Source: Ferrovaceae bacterium (GTDB lineage: Bacteria; Pseudomonadota; Gammaproteobacteria; Burkholderiales; Ferrovaceae). From it: a stretch of 11,034 bases of DNA. Below are positions 1-6,908 of the stretch, piece by piece (positions within the stretch are counted from its first letter, which is position 1; every line of letters starts with the position of its first letter). The DNA lies in assembly GCA_027457225.1 (NCBI GenBank), contig DAIDTL010000025.1, forward strand, positions 1-11,034, in the 5' to 3' direction. The notes under the pieces are model-generated. The model was not told the origin of the DNA, did not search any database, and worked only from the letters and a program-made list of their open reading frames with translations. A program made the position numbers and the translations under genes.

Positions 1-28
1 GATGATTATTCATTCAGGGGGAGGATTC

Positions 29-523
29 ATGAAGCGATATTCCATGACACGACGGATCGCGCTATTTTTAGGATTGGTGGCTATGGGATTGGCCAATGCA
101 GAAATGACCCGCTTGGGGTCACTGCAGATTGACGGTGTTTATGCGCGTGCCACGGTTCCCGGGCAAGAGGTGGGGGCGGCTTATCTCACGATAGAAAATT
201 CAGGGGCCACCATGGATCGGCTGATTGCTGCATCAAGTACTGTGGCACGGTCGGTTCTATTGCATAGCAGCCAGATGGATCAGGGCATGGCCAGAATGCA
301 CCATGAAACAAGCCTCGATATCCCGGCGCACAGTCGTATCGAACTGAAACCCGGCGGGATGCATTTGATGTTGCAGGATTTAAAACTACCGCTTCATGAA
401 GGAGACACCCTTCACTTGAAGCTGAAATTTGAAAAATCTGGCGAAGTGGAACTTACTGCGCCTGTCAAATCTCTGTTGCCCATGGAGGAAATGGCGCCGA
501 TGCAACACGAGATGACGTATTAA
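29..523 (+). CDS. Periplasmic copper chaperone, PCu(A)C family
   Basis: A 164-residue exported protein of the PCu(A)C (former DUF461) family. Characterised members bind Cu(I) in the periplasm and help load the CuA centre of cytochrome c oxidase or supply other copper enzymes. Residues 1-24 form a signal peptide: basic start (MKRYSMTRR), hydrophobic core, then ANA as a likely cleavage site before Glu25. The family motif H-X10-M-X21-H-X-M is present with exact spacing: His79, Met90, His112, Met114. The GAAYLTIENSG segment (49-59) is also typical. The last 15 residues carry four Met and one His, possibly an extra metal-binding tail. ATG at 29 is chosen because a strong GGGGGAGGA lies at 17-25; an in-frame ATG at 44 would still leave a shorter signal peptide. 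A TGA at 3-5 may end an upstream gene. It converges on the BKACE gene, and the two stop codons share bases 520-523. No cytochrome oxidase gene is visible, so its partner cannot be named. Confidence 0.9.
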   Translation: MKRYSMTRRIALFLGLVAMGLANAEMTRLGSLQIDGVYARATVPGQEVGAAYLTIENSGATMDRLIAASSTVARSVLLHSSQMDQGMARMHHETSLDIPAHSRIELKPGGMHLMLQDLKLPLHEGDTLHLKLKFEKSGEVELTAPVKSLLPMEEMAPMQHEMTY

Positions 524-1350
524 CCAAATCGTTCCCGTACCTGACGTGCCCCGGCCAGGGGGCGCCCCAGCCGCGTTGCGGTTTCGGCCGAAATTCCCAC
601 CAACTGCGCGTTGTCTTGTGCCATTCTGCCATCGGGCAGGTGGAGATTGTTTTCAAATCCTGTTCGGGCATGTCCAGAGAGCGCAATGGCTGCGGTCAGG
701 CAGGCACTCTCCTTGGTGCCGAATGCACAGACAGCCCATGGGGTCGGGCTCGAGAGTACATCAAGGAATGGCAGCACATCGCGCGGGTCGCTTTGTTGGC
801 CTGTGCTGTAGCGACCCAACACGAACAGCAGAAAATCCCGGGCCGGAGGCAGCACGCCGCGCTGGCGCAGGTCCTGGTAGCGCACCAGCTCTTCGGCAGA
901 ATACAGGATGATCTGAGTCATAATGCGTTCCTGATGCAGCCATTCAAAGAATGGTGCAGCCTTCAGTTCAGAAGCGCTGTCGGGAATCAGTTCGCGGATC
1001 GCCACCGAAACAGCTTCAGGCCGCACCTCTCGCACGACCGCCATTTGTTCTTCTGGAGAATAGATTTTTCCGGCTTCCGAGGTGATCTGGATGACGAGAT
1101 CGTCACCCACTGCTTTGCGAATCGCTTTCGTTGCCGCCCGATAAGCAGCAGCATCCAAAAGATGGCGCCCCGCAGGATTCCGTACATGCAGGTGAATCAT
1201 GCTGGCACCGGCCGTCAGACCGGAGTGTGCCACAGCAGCCAGCGCCTCGGCTGTCAGTGGAACCTTGGGATGAGCTCCATGGGGCTTGTAAGCGCCGTTA
1301 GGTGCAACCGTCAGAATCAGCGGATCCCAGGGTGGCGTGGCAACTGTCAT
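520..1350 (-). CDS. Beta-keto acid cleavage enzyme (BKACE, DUF849 family)
   Basis: A 276-residue cytosolic TIM-barrel enzyme of the BKACE family, the same length as the characterised 3-keto-5-aminohexanoate cleavage enzyme Kce. Family members condense a beta-keto acid with acetyl-CoA, giving a new CoA thioester (often acetoacetyl-CoA) and a shortened product. The N-terminal strand LILTVAPNGA (11-20), the metal-binding HLHVR (His53, His55) and the GFENNL segment with Glu233 as third ligand are all present. Compared with Kce as I recall it, the Glu14 position is Tyr21 and the Asp231 position is Asn234, so this is not Kce itself. These changes may be normal for its subgroup and could reflect another substrate. 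It is the last gene of the minus-strand cluster, four bases after the ABC ATPase stop. The ribosome site is weak, suggesting translational coupling. The substrate is unknown; import by the neighbouring ABC system is an inference. Confidence 0.9.
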   Translation of the reverse strand: MTVATPPWDPLILTVAPNGAYKPHGAHPKVPLTAEALAAVAHSGLTAGASMIHLHVRNPAGRHLLDAAAYRAATKAIRKAVGDDLVIQITSEAGKIYSPEEQMAVVREVRPEAVSVAIRELIPDSASELKAAPFFEWLHQERIMTQIILYSAEELVRYQDLRQRGVLPPARDFLLFVLGRYSTGQQSDPRDVLPFLDVLSSPTPWAVCAFGTKESACLTAAIALSGHARTGFENNLHLPDGRMAQDNAQLVGISAETATRLGRPLAGARQVRERFG

Positions 1351-1354
1351 GTCG

Positions 1355-2149
1355 TTAATCCGTCGTTAGTGCCAACCGCTCTGCCGCTTCATGCAGAGCC
1401 TGTTCGGACAAGACGAGTTCGGATAATTCCCGTTTGAGCTGATTGAATTCCGGAGCAGCCGAATCACGCGGTCGGGGCAAATCGACCCTGATATCCCGTT
1501 TAATTGTTCCCGGGCGATAAGTCATGACGACGATCCGATCCGCCAGGAAGATTGATTCTTCGATGCTATGGGTGACGAACAGCACTGTCTTTCCAAGTTC
1601 AGACCAGATTCGCAGCAGTTCATCTTGCAAGGAGCGCCGGGTCAGTGCATCAAGCGCGCCGAAGGGTTCGTCCATCAGCAAGATGGGGGAGTCCAGCGCC
1701 AGGATACGGGCAATGGCCACACGTTGGCGCATGCCACCAGAAAGTTCTCTGGGATAGCGCTCTCCAAACTCGGACAGCTTCAATAATTTTAACAGTGCGC
1801 TTACCTGGGTGCGGATATTGGCCGCAGGCGTGCCTTTGATCTCTAGGCCAAAGCCCACGTTTTGAGCTACCGTCATCCAGGGAAACAGGGCGTACTCCTG
1901 AAAGACCATGCCCCGATCCGGTCCGGGTTGAGTCACGGGTTTGCCGTTAACGGTGATGAGTCCCCGATCTGGCAATGAAAATCCGGCTACTGCATTGAGC
2001 AAAGTCGATTTTCCACATCCTGACGGACCCAGTAAACAGACAAACTGCCCTGATTCGATTTCAAGCTGAATGTCCTTGAGTGCGACCACGGTCCCGTTTG
2101 GCGTGGGGAAAATCTTGTCAACGCCGGATATGGCAATGGCTGTTGTCAC
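1355..2149 (-). CDS. ABC transporter ATP-binding protein, NitT/TauT (SsuB/TauB-like) family
   Basis: A 264-residue ATPase subunit that powers import at the inner face of the cytoplasmic membrane. All nucleotide-binding motifs are intact: Walker A GPSGCGKST (41-49), Q-loop Gln84 in MVFQEYALFPW, signature LSGGMRQRVAIARI (136-149), Walker B ILLMDEP (156-162), D-loop GALDALT and switch His194 in VTHSIEES. The overall pattern matches the sulfonate/nitrate/taurine class (SsuB, TauB, NrtD). The start is a GTG at 2149, supported by a GGAG about nine bases upstream and only three bases after the permease stop. No ATG gives a better N-terminus before the conserved AIAISGVDKIF. It sits between the permease and BKACE genes in the same cluster. 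Family membership is firm; the substrate cannot be read from an ATPase. Confidence 0.93.
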   Translation of the reverse strand: MTTAIAISGVDKIFPTPNGTVVALKDIQLEIESGQFVCLLGPSGCGKSTLLNAVAGFSLPDRGLITVNGKPVTQPGPDRGMVFQEYALFPWMTVAQNVGFGLEIKGTPAANIRTQVSALLKLLKLSEFGERYPRELSGGMRQRVAIARILALDSPILLMDEPFGALDALTRRSLQDELLRIWSELGKTVLFVTHSIEESIFLADRIVVMTYRPGTIKRDIRVDLPRPRDSAAPEFNQLKRELSELVLSEQALHEAAERLALTTD

Positions 2150-2152
2150 GGT

Positions 2153-2968
2153 TTAATGCTCCAGACCACGATGCCAGCGCAGTAAATGGTTGTTGAGTAG
2201 GCTCATGGCTTGATCGATAGCCAACCCAATCAGGCCGATGGACAACATGCCGGCAATGATTTTGTCAGACCAGAAGTATTCGCGCGCTTCCAGGATACGA
2301 AATCCCAGGCCGTTATTAACGGCAATCATCTCGGCGACGATAACTACGATGAATGCGGTGCCAATGCCGATTCGCATTCCGGTCAGAATATATGGAGTCG
2401 AAGCTGGCAAAATGACGCGCATGAAAATAGTGGCCTGGGAAGCGCCAAGGTTTCTGGCAGCGCGGAGGAAAATACCATCTACGGCCCTCACGCCTGCAAT
2501 GGTATTCATCAAGACAGGAAAAAAGGCACCGATCACAATGAGGAAAATGGCGGGCGGGTTGCCCAGACCAAACCAAAGAATGGCTAATGGAATGTAGGCG
2601 ATTGGTGGAATGGGCCGCAGGATCTGGAGCAACGGATTACATAATTGATAAGCTGGGGGGCTGGCTCCCATCATTAATCCCAGTGGGATAGCCAACACCG
2701 TACCGATCACAAAGCCCGCCAAAACCCGATACAGGCTGCCCATGGCATCCTGGATCAATTCGCCTGAAAGTAACCAGTCCATCCGATTTCCAGACTCAGG
2801 ATCATACGGTTGTTGTGGAGTGAGATACTCCCACCATTTGATGGCCACAGCGTGAGGCGGGGGAAGAATTTTAGCGTTAACCCAACCCAGCATGACAATT
2901 GCTTCCCAGAGGCTCAGCACCACCAGGATCAACAGTACCCCCTTGAAGCGCTGAAACCACCCCATCAT
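2153..2968 (-). CDS. ABC transporter permease, NitT/TauT (SsuC/TauC-like) family
   Basis: A 271-residue inner-membrane permease of the BPD_transp_1 type. A hydrophobic segment at about 9-29 is followed by a soluble stretch with the family's ILPPPHAV motif (34-41). Further membrane segments lie near 80-102, 121-155, 200-215 and 235-255. The cytoplasmic EAA-type coupling loop is seen as AARNLGASQATIFMRVILPA (170-189), which contacts the ATPase. The start is the first of two adjacent ATGs at 2968-2963. It overlaps the stop of the substrate-binding protein gene as ATGA, so translation is probably coupled, consistent with the poor Shine-Dalgarno sequence. Together with its two neighbours it makes a complete three-part importer. 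The transported compound is not determined. Confidence 0.92.
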   Translation of the reverse strand: MMGWFQRFKGVLLILVVLSLWEAIVMLGWVNAKILPPPHAVAIKWWEYLTPQQPYDPESGNRMDWLLSGELIQDAMGSLYRVLAGFVIGTVLAIPLGLMMGASPPAYQLCNPLLQILRPIPPIAYIPLAILWFGLGNPPAIFLIVIGAFFPVLMNTIAGVRAVDGIFLRAARNLGASQATIFMRVILPASTPYILTGMRIGIGTAFIVVIVAEMIAVNNGLGFRILEAREYFWSDKIIAGMLSIGLIGLAIDQAMSLLNNHLLRWHRGLEH

Positions 2969-3945
2969 GGTTTGACGCCCAGCGATTTTTTGGCAGCATC
3001 CAGCAGATCAGTTTTTACGAAGTCACGTGCCACTGGCGGGGCTGACATCTTGCCAATCCCGTACTTGAACATGGTATCCGCGGTGCGCTGAATGTGATCT
3101 GCTGTAATGTTGTAGGAGTAAGGAGAGTTGGCGATTGCCGCCTGAAATTCTTCGCTGGTGAGTTGATGCTTGAATATGGAATCGCGCACATAATTTTCAG
3201 CGATCTTTGGATTGTCTATGAATGTTTTGGTAGCCAGCACGAAGCACTGCATGAACTTTTGCGCTACCGGTTTGTTGGCATAAAATTTTTCTGTCATGAC
3301 CAATGTACGGATGGGTTCACCAATCGGCGTGTCGTAAGGTTTGAGCATTTCACTACCCCAGCCCTGGGCAAGTGCCTGAGAAGAGTAAGGCTCGCTTTGC
3401 ATGATGGCATCCACATTTTTTTGCATCAGTGCCTGGTTGAGATCAGGGTAGGCCAGATAAATCAACTGAACATCTTTTCCGGGTTGGTCAGACCAGGTCA
3501 TGTTGTGCTGTGCCAGTTCAGCCACCAACAGAACCTCCTGAATGCCCCCGCGGGTCACTCCAACTTTTCTTGATTTGAGGCTCTCGACAGTTTTTAAATT
3601 GAGGTCGGTACGGCTGAGCAGCCGTGCGCCGCCTCGGGCAAAACCGGCTACCACTACGATTGGTACGCCACTGGCGCGACCCGAGATGGCGGCCTCAGAA
3701 GCCGTAGCGCCCACATCCAGTTCTCCGGCAACCATCGCCTGCATGATGTCAGGACCCTTTGCAAATAGGTGCTCTTCAACTTTGAGACCGCATTTTGGAG
3801 CGATTTCCTTGATATAGCCCACAGCACCAAAGTGCGCCAGTTTAAGATTGCCCAAGCGCACCACGTCTTCGGCCTTGAGCGTATTCATCCCCAACAGCAA
3901 AAGTGGAGCCAGAAAACCCAGCATTAAACGCATTTCATGTTTCAT
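2965..3945 (-). CDS. ABC transporter substrate-binding protein, NMT1/TauA/SsuA-like
   Basis: A 326-residue exported solute-binding protein of the NitT/TauT class. It captures a small molecule in the periplasm and hands it to the permease encoded next. The N-terminus has a signal peptide (MKHEMRLMLGF, then a leucine-rich core, ending near LKA before Glu-Asp). The mature part shows the usual order: VRLGNLKLAHFGAVGYIKE, then GPDIMQAMVAGELDVGATAS, then GVPIVVVAGFARGGARLL, then a second lobe beginning KVGVTRGGIQEVLL. The frame stays open to 4005, but those extra residues are not signal-like. ATG 3945 has an AGGA a few bases upstream and forms an ATGA overlap with the pabB-pabC stop. I see no lipobox. 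The cysteine-rich motif of the thiamine-pyrimidine binding protein ThiY is absent, which argues against that ligand. A sulfonate, amine or other small organic acid are all possible. Confidence 0.9.
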   Translation of the reverse strand: MKHEMRLMLGFLAPLLLLGMNTLKAEDVVRLGNLKLAHFGAVGYIKEIAPKCGLKVEEHLFAKGPDIMQAMVAGELDVGATASEAAISGRASGVPIVVVAGFARGGARLLSRTDLNLKTVESLKSRKVGVTRGGIQEVLLVAELAQHNMTWSDQPGKDVQLIYLAYPDLNQALMQKNVDAIMQSEPYSSQALAQGWGSEMLKPYDTPIGEPIRTLVMTEKFYANKPVAQKFMQCFVLATKTFIDNPKIAENYVRDSIFKHQLTSEEFQAAIANSPYSYNITADHIQRTADTMFKYGIGKMSAPPVARDFVKTDLLDAAKKSLGVKP

Positions 3946-5621
3946 GATTGAAAGTCCTGAATAGCCTGCTCGACAGCGCCGGGGGGTAACTGTACCGCAA
4001 CCCAACCGCGCACGCTATTGACGAACCATAGCGCTTCCGCTTGAGCCAGATCCTCGAGTGTGACGATTTGTTCTATGATCTGCCCTTCATCCAGCAATGA
4101 TTGTCGATATGTTCCGGGGAGTAGCCCGGAAAATCGGGGGGGTGTGTAAAACGCATCGTTCCGTTCCAATACCAGATTACCGCGGGTGAATTCCGTGACT
4201 TCGCCGCGTTCATTCCACAGGAGCACGTCGTAATGACCGGGCAATGCTGAACGGGTGTGGTGTTCGTAGACTTCGCGATGCGTGGTTTTATGCTGCAATA
4301 GGGGTTCTTGGGAAGAAACTGGGGAACGCGCCAAGGTGACGGATACTGTCAGCGCATGATCAGGTTTTATGGCAAATCCTTCCAGGTGCGCGGTGCCTTC
4401 CCGACCGTAGCATAGCCGTACCAGATAGCTCCCTGAGGGGTACTGAATGGCATAACGTGAAAGACTCTGTCTCAAGGCGTCGGTGGGGAGGGGAAATCCC
4501 AACGCTTGCGCAGACTGGGCCAATCGGCCGAGGTGACGAGCCTCCAGCCAGAATTGACCATCCTTAAGCAGCATTGTTTCGAGGAGTTCGAACTCTTTCG
4601 GCTCAAACTCCAAAAATTTTGATTTGGTGACGACTTCGGCATATTCCTCCTCACTCCGCGAATCCCAGGTTATGCCCCCGCCCAGACCGCAGACCATCTT
4701 GCCATTGCCGGGAGTCAGGACGAGGGTTCGAATAGCCACATTAAACTGGGCATCACCACCCGGTTTGATCCAACCGACGGCGCCACAATAAGGGCCCCTC
4801 GGTGTGGGTTCTAGTTGCCGGATCAACTCCATGGATTTGAGTTTTGGGGCCCCAGTAATTGAACCACAAGGAAATAGTGCCGCAAAAATCTCGCACAGCG
4901 ATACCCCATCGCGTAAAGTCGCTTGCACTGTGGAGGTCATCTGCAATACGGTGGGATAGCGTTCAATGGTAAATAGGGCAGGTACATTGACGGTCCCCGG
5001 CCGGGCAATACGCGACAGATCATTCCGCAACAGATCCACGATCATCAGATTTTCGGCCCGATTCTTGCGGGATTCGGAGAGCCAGCGCTCCAAAGCGGCG
5101 TCTTCCTCTGGCTGGAATCCTCTGCGCACCGTTCCTTTCATGGGGCGAGTGGTGACGACATTCCCGGTTTTTATGAAGAACAGCTCCGGTGAAGCTGAAA
5201 GGATCTGAAAATCACCACAATCCAGCCAGGCACAATAATCGGCCCGTTGAGCGCGACGCAACCGCTCATAGAAACGCTGGCCAGATCCCGTTAATTGAGC
5301 GGTTGTGCGGATTGTGTAATTGATTTGATAGGTTTCGCCGCGTTCAATGGCTTCGTGAATCAGACGGATGTTCTTTGCATAATCTTCCGGGGAAGTTTCC
5401 AAAACCCACGGGCTGCAGTGTAGAGGCTCGCTTGAAGTCGCGATGGGGAGTGTTGATTCCGGTACTGCAAATATTCCAAATTGAGCGATAGGCTGAAGTG
5501 ATGGCGGGTGAACCTGGGCCGTGCTTTCGAAAGCAGGCGCGCACTCGTAGCTGAGATACCCTGCGGCATAGGCACCACCATCCCGAGTGGCCTCATCAAG
5601 CTGATCCAGTAGCCGCCGCAC
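3942..5621 (-). CDS. pabB-pabC: Aminodeoxychorismate synthase component I fused to aminodeoxychorismate lyase (PabB-PabC), reading frame after an internal stop
   Basis: A 559-residue frame for both halves of 4-aminobenzoate synthesis from chorismate, the folate branch. Residues 1 to about 335 are the PabB chorismate-binding domain: YLSYECAPAFE (22-32), PMKGTVRRG (160-168, whose Lys marks PabB rather than anthranilate synthase), VDLLRNDLSR (195-204), PCGSITGAPK (251-260) and an acidic ITWDSRSEEE stretch near 317-326. From about 345 a PabC-type PLP lyase follows, with LLETM, the probable PLP lysine Lys445 in HKTTHREVYE, and EFTRGNLVL (477-485). Glutamine amidotransferase PabA is not encoded here. 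The frame opens with GTG at 5621, immediately after an in-frame TAA; the matching N-terminal piece lies at 5622-5720. Either translation restarts at GTG, the gene is broken, or the base is an error. Its stop overlaps the start of the transporter gene. Domain assignment is firm; functionality is open. Confidence 0.88.
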   Translation of the reverse strand: MRRLLDQLDEATRDGGAYAAGYLSYECAPAFESTAQVHPPSLQPIAQFGIFAVPESTLPIATSSEPLHCSPWVLETSPEDYAKNIRLIHEAIERGETYQINYTIRTTAQLTGSGQRFYERLRRAQRADYCAWLDCGDFQILSASPELFFIKTGNVVTTRPMKGTVRRGFQPEEDAALERWLSESRKNRAENLMIVDLLRNDLSRIARPGTVNVPALFTIERYPTVLQMTSTVQATLRDGVSLCEIFAALFPCGSITGAPKLKSMELIRQLEPTPRGPYCGAVGWIKPGGDAQFNVAIRTLVLTPGNGKMVCGLGGGITWDSRSEEEYAEVVTKSKFLEFEPKEFELLETMLLKDGQFWLEARHLGRLAQSAQALGFPLPTDALRQSLSRYAIQYPSGSYLVRLCYGREGTAHLEGFAIKPDHALTVSVTLARSPVSSQEPLLQHKTTHREVYEHHTRSALPGHYDVLLWNERGEVTEFTRGNLVLERNDAFYTPPRFSGLLPGTYRQSLLDEGQIIEQIVTLEDLAQAEALWFVNSVRGWVAVQLPPGAVEQAIQDFQS

Positions 5622-5720
5622 TTAGTCCGGGTGATAGGCTTTCAAGACCACGCTGGGTTGAGTAAACACCCGCCGGATGACATGTCCCGGGTGATCTGCA
5701 AAATCGAATACCAAACGCAT
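5622..5720 (-). pseudogene. N-terminal pabB segment cut off by an in-frame TAA
   Basis: From ATG 5720 the minus strand reads 32 codons, MRLVFDFADHPGHV to SVVLKAYHPD, then TAA at 5624-5622. The next codon in the same frame is GTG 5621, which opens the large PabB-PabC frame. The peptide looks like the usual start of PabB proteins (a hydrophobic-acidic DFAD-type strand, then F..P..V), and its end joins smoothly to VRRLLDQL without any shift. A Glu codon GAA changed to TAA by one base would explain the break. An AGGAG lies 12 bases before the ATG, a rather long spacing; a TAG lies in frame just upstream, so this is the earliest possible ATG. It may be the true start of a disrupted gene or a short leader that feeds reinitiation. 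Confidence 0.65.
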
Positions 5721-5813
5721 GGCATCATTCTACTCCTGCTCAGTCATGCGGCAATGCGGTAAAATTGCAAACTCAGTGATCATAATCGGGTGTATCAGGC
5801 CCAAAAGGAATTG
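5721..5813. promoter_or_regulatory. Divergent promoter region between pabB-pabC and the dehydrogenase gene
   Basis: This 93-base gap is the only sizeable non-coding stretch and must hold the starts of both operons. On the plus strand CATAAT (5781-5786) matches the sigma-70 -10 box at five of six positions; it would start transcription near 5793, about 20 bases before ATG 5814. On the minus strand TATGAT (5784-5779), also five of six, overlaps it. Neither has a convincing -35 box. A self-complementary TTGCAA (5765-5770) and two copies of GCGG around CAAT (5748-5759) lie between the boxes and the pabB start. These assignments are by eye only; no regulator is recognised. Confidence 0.4.
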
Positions 5814-6887
5814 ATGGCACATCGTATTGCAGTCATCCCGGGGGATGGCATTGGCATGGAAGTCATGCCCGAGGGCCTGCGTGTCGTAGAAGCAGCCGCC
5901 CGAAAAATGGGGATAGCACTGGAATGGACCTGGTTTGAATGGGCCAGCGCGGGTTGGTGGCAACGCCATGGTGAAATGATGCCGCCGGATTGGTTTGATC
6001 AACTCAAAGGGTACGATGCCATTTATTTTGGTGCCGTGGGTTGGCCTCAAGTGGTCCCGGACCACGTTTCTTTATGGGGTTCCCTGATCAAGTTCCGACG
6101 AGAATTTGACCAATACGTCAACTTGCGTCCTGTGCGCCTGATGCCTGGAGTTCCGTCACCCTTGGTAGGTAAGAAGCCCGGCGATATCGATTTTATGGTG
6201 GTGCGCGAAAACACGGAAGGGGAATATTCTTCTATCGGTGGAAGAATGTTTGCAGGAACCGAGCGCGAAGTTGTCGTCCAGGAATCGGTTTTTTCGCGTA
6301 AGGGCGTGGATCGCATTTTACGTTTCGCCTTCGAGCTGGCCCAAAAACGCCCGCGCCGCCACCTTACTTCAGCCACCAAGTCCAATGGCATCTCCATCAG
6401 CATGCCTTACTGGGATGAGCGGGTTGAAGTGGTGGCGCAGGATTACCCTGACGTCCAATGGGACAAATACCACATCGACATTCTTACCGCTCGTTTTGTC
6501 TTGAGCCCGGAGTATTTTGATGTGGTTGTAGCATCAAATCTGTTCGGCGACATCCTGTCGGACCTCGGCCCGGCCTGTACTGGAACAATTGGCATTGCCC
6601 CTTCGGCAAGCCTTAATCCGGAACGGTTGTTTCCCTCGCTGTTCGAACCTGTCCATGGATCGGCTCCCGATATCTATGGGCGCAACATCGCCAACCCCAT
6701 TGCCATGATCTGGTCTGGTGCCCTGATGCTGGACTTGCTGGGGAAGGCGCCAGGTTACAGGATGGCCCATGACATCATCGTCAAAGCTATCGAACAGGTT
6801 TTAGTGCAAGGCCCCCGGACTCCAGACTTGGGCGGCACCTCCAATACGACGGACGTGGGGAAAGCCATTGCCACTGCCATCAATTAA
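5814..6887 (+). CDS. D-malate/tartrate dehydrogenase (decarboxylating), DmlA/TtuC type
   Basis: A 357-residue member of the isocitrate/isopropylmalate dehydrogenase family: metal- and NAD-dependent beta-decarboxylating enzymes of the cytosol. The specific segments FGAVGWPQVVPDHVSLWGSL and IKFRREFDQYVNLRPVRL place it with tartrate dehydrogenase/D-malate dehydrogenase (TtuC, DmlA/YeaU), which yield oxaloglycolate or pyruvate plus CO2, rather than with LeuB. Conserved parts are GDGIG (10-14), Arg104 and Arg108, Arg131, Tyr138 in EGEYSSIGG, Lys189 in TKSNG, and the metal aspartates Asp222, Asp246 and Asp250 (NLFGDILSDLGP). The cofactor segment FEPVHGSAPDIYG is intact. ATG 5814 is used because AAGGA precedes it by four bases and MAHRIAVIPGDG is a normal family start; an upstream in-frame GTG at 5790 lies at or before the likely transcription start. 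It is first in the plus-strand operon, 21 bases before the next gene. D-malate versus tartrate preference cannot be decided here. Confidence 0.88.
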   Translation: MAHRIAVIPGDGIGMEVMPEGLRVVEAAARKMGIALEWTWFEWASAGWWQRHGEMMPPDWFDQLKGYDAIYFGAVGWPQVVPDHVSLWGSLIKFRREFDQYVNLRPVRLMPGVPSPLVGKKPGDIDFMVVRENTEGEYSSIGGRMFAGTEREVVVQESVFSRKGVDRILRFAFELAQKRPRRHLTSATKSNGISISMPYWDERVEVVAQDYPDVQWDKYHIDILTARFVLSPEYFDVVVASNLFGDILSDLGPACTGTIGIAPSASLNPERLFPSLFEPVHGSAPDIYGRNIANPIAMIWSGALMLDLLGKAPGYRMAHDIIVKAIEQVLVQGPRTPDLGGTSNTTDVGKAIATAIN

Positions 6888-6908
6888 GCCAACCAGGGAG
6901 CCAAAATC

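Noticed and set aside
559..568. GGGGCGCCCC palindrome near the BKACE 3' end as a terminator
   Set aside because: It is a perfect 10-base palindrome with no loop and no T-run, lies inside the BKACE coding sequence, and is explained by Gly/Pro/Arg codons.
616..1437. Long plus-strand open frame (273 codons) opposite the BKACE gene
   Set aside because: It lies antisense to a clear family enzyme, has a cysteine/arginine-rich low-quality translation with no recognisable motif, and crosses the junction of two real minus-strand genes.
3094..3573. Plus-strand open frame of 159 codons inside the substrate-binding protein gene
   Set aside because: Antisense shadow of a well-supported gene; no ribosome site or recognisable motif.
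3946..4005. Upstream extension of the substrate-binding protein start to ATG 4005
   Set aside because: The added 20 residues would precede a normal signal peptide and lie within pabC; ATG 3945 has a ribosome site and an ATGA overlap.
5790..5813. GTG 5790 as start of the dehydrogenase gene
   Set aside because: ATG 5814 has its own AAGGA and gives the usual family N-terminus; the GTG is just downstream of the candidate -10 box.
5730..6065. Minus-strand open frame of 111 codons over the divergent promoter
   Set aside because: Most of it is antisense to the start of the malate/tartrate-type dehydrogenase gene, and the translation has no protein-like pattern; its tail only overlaps the control region.
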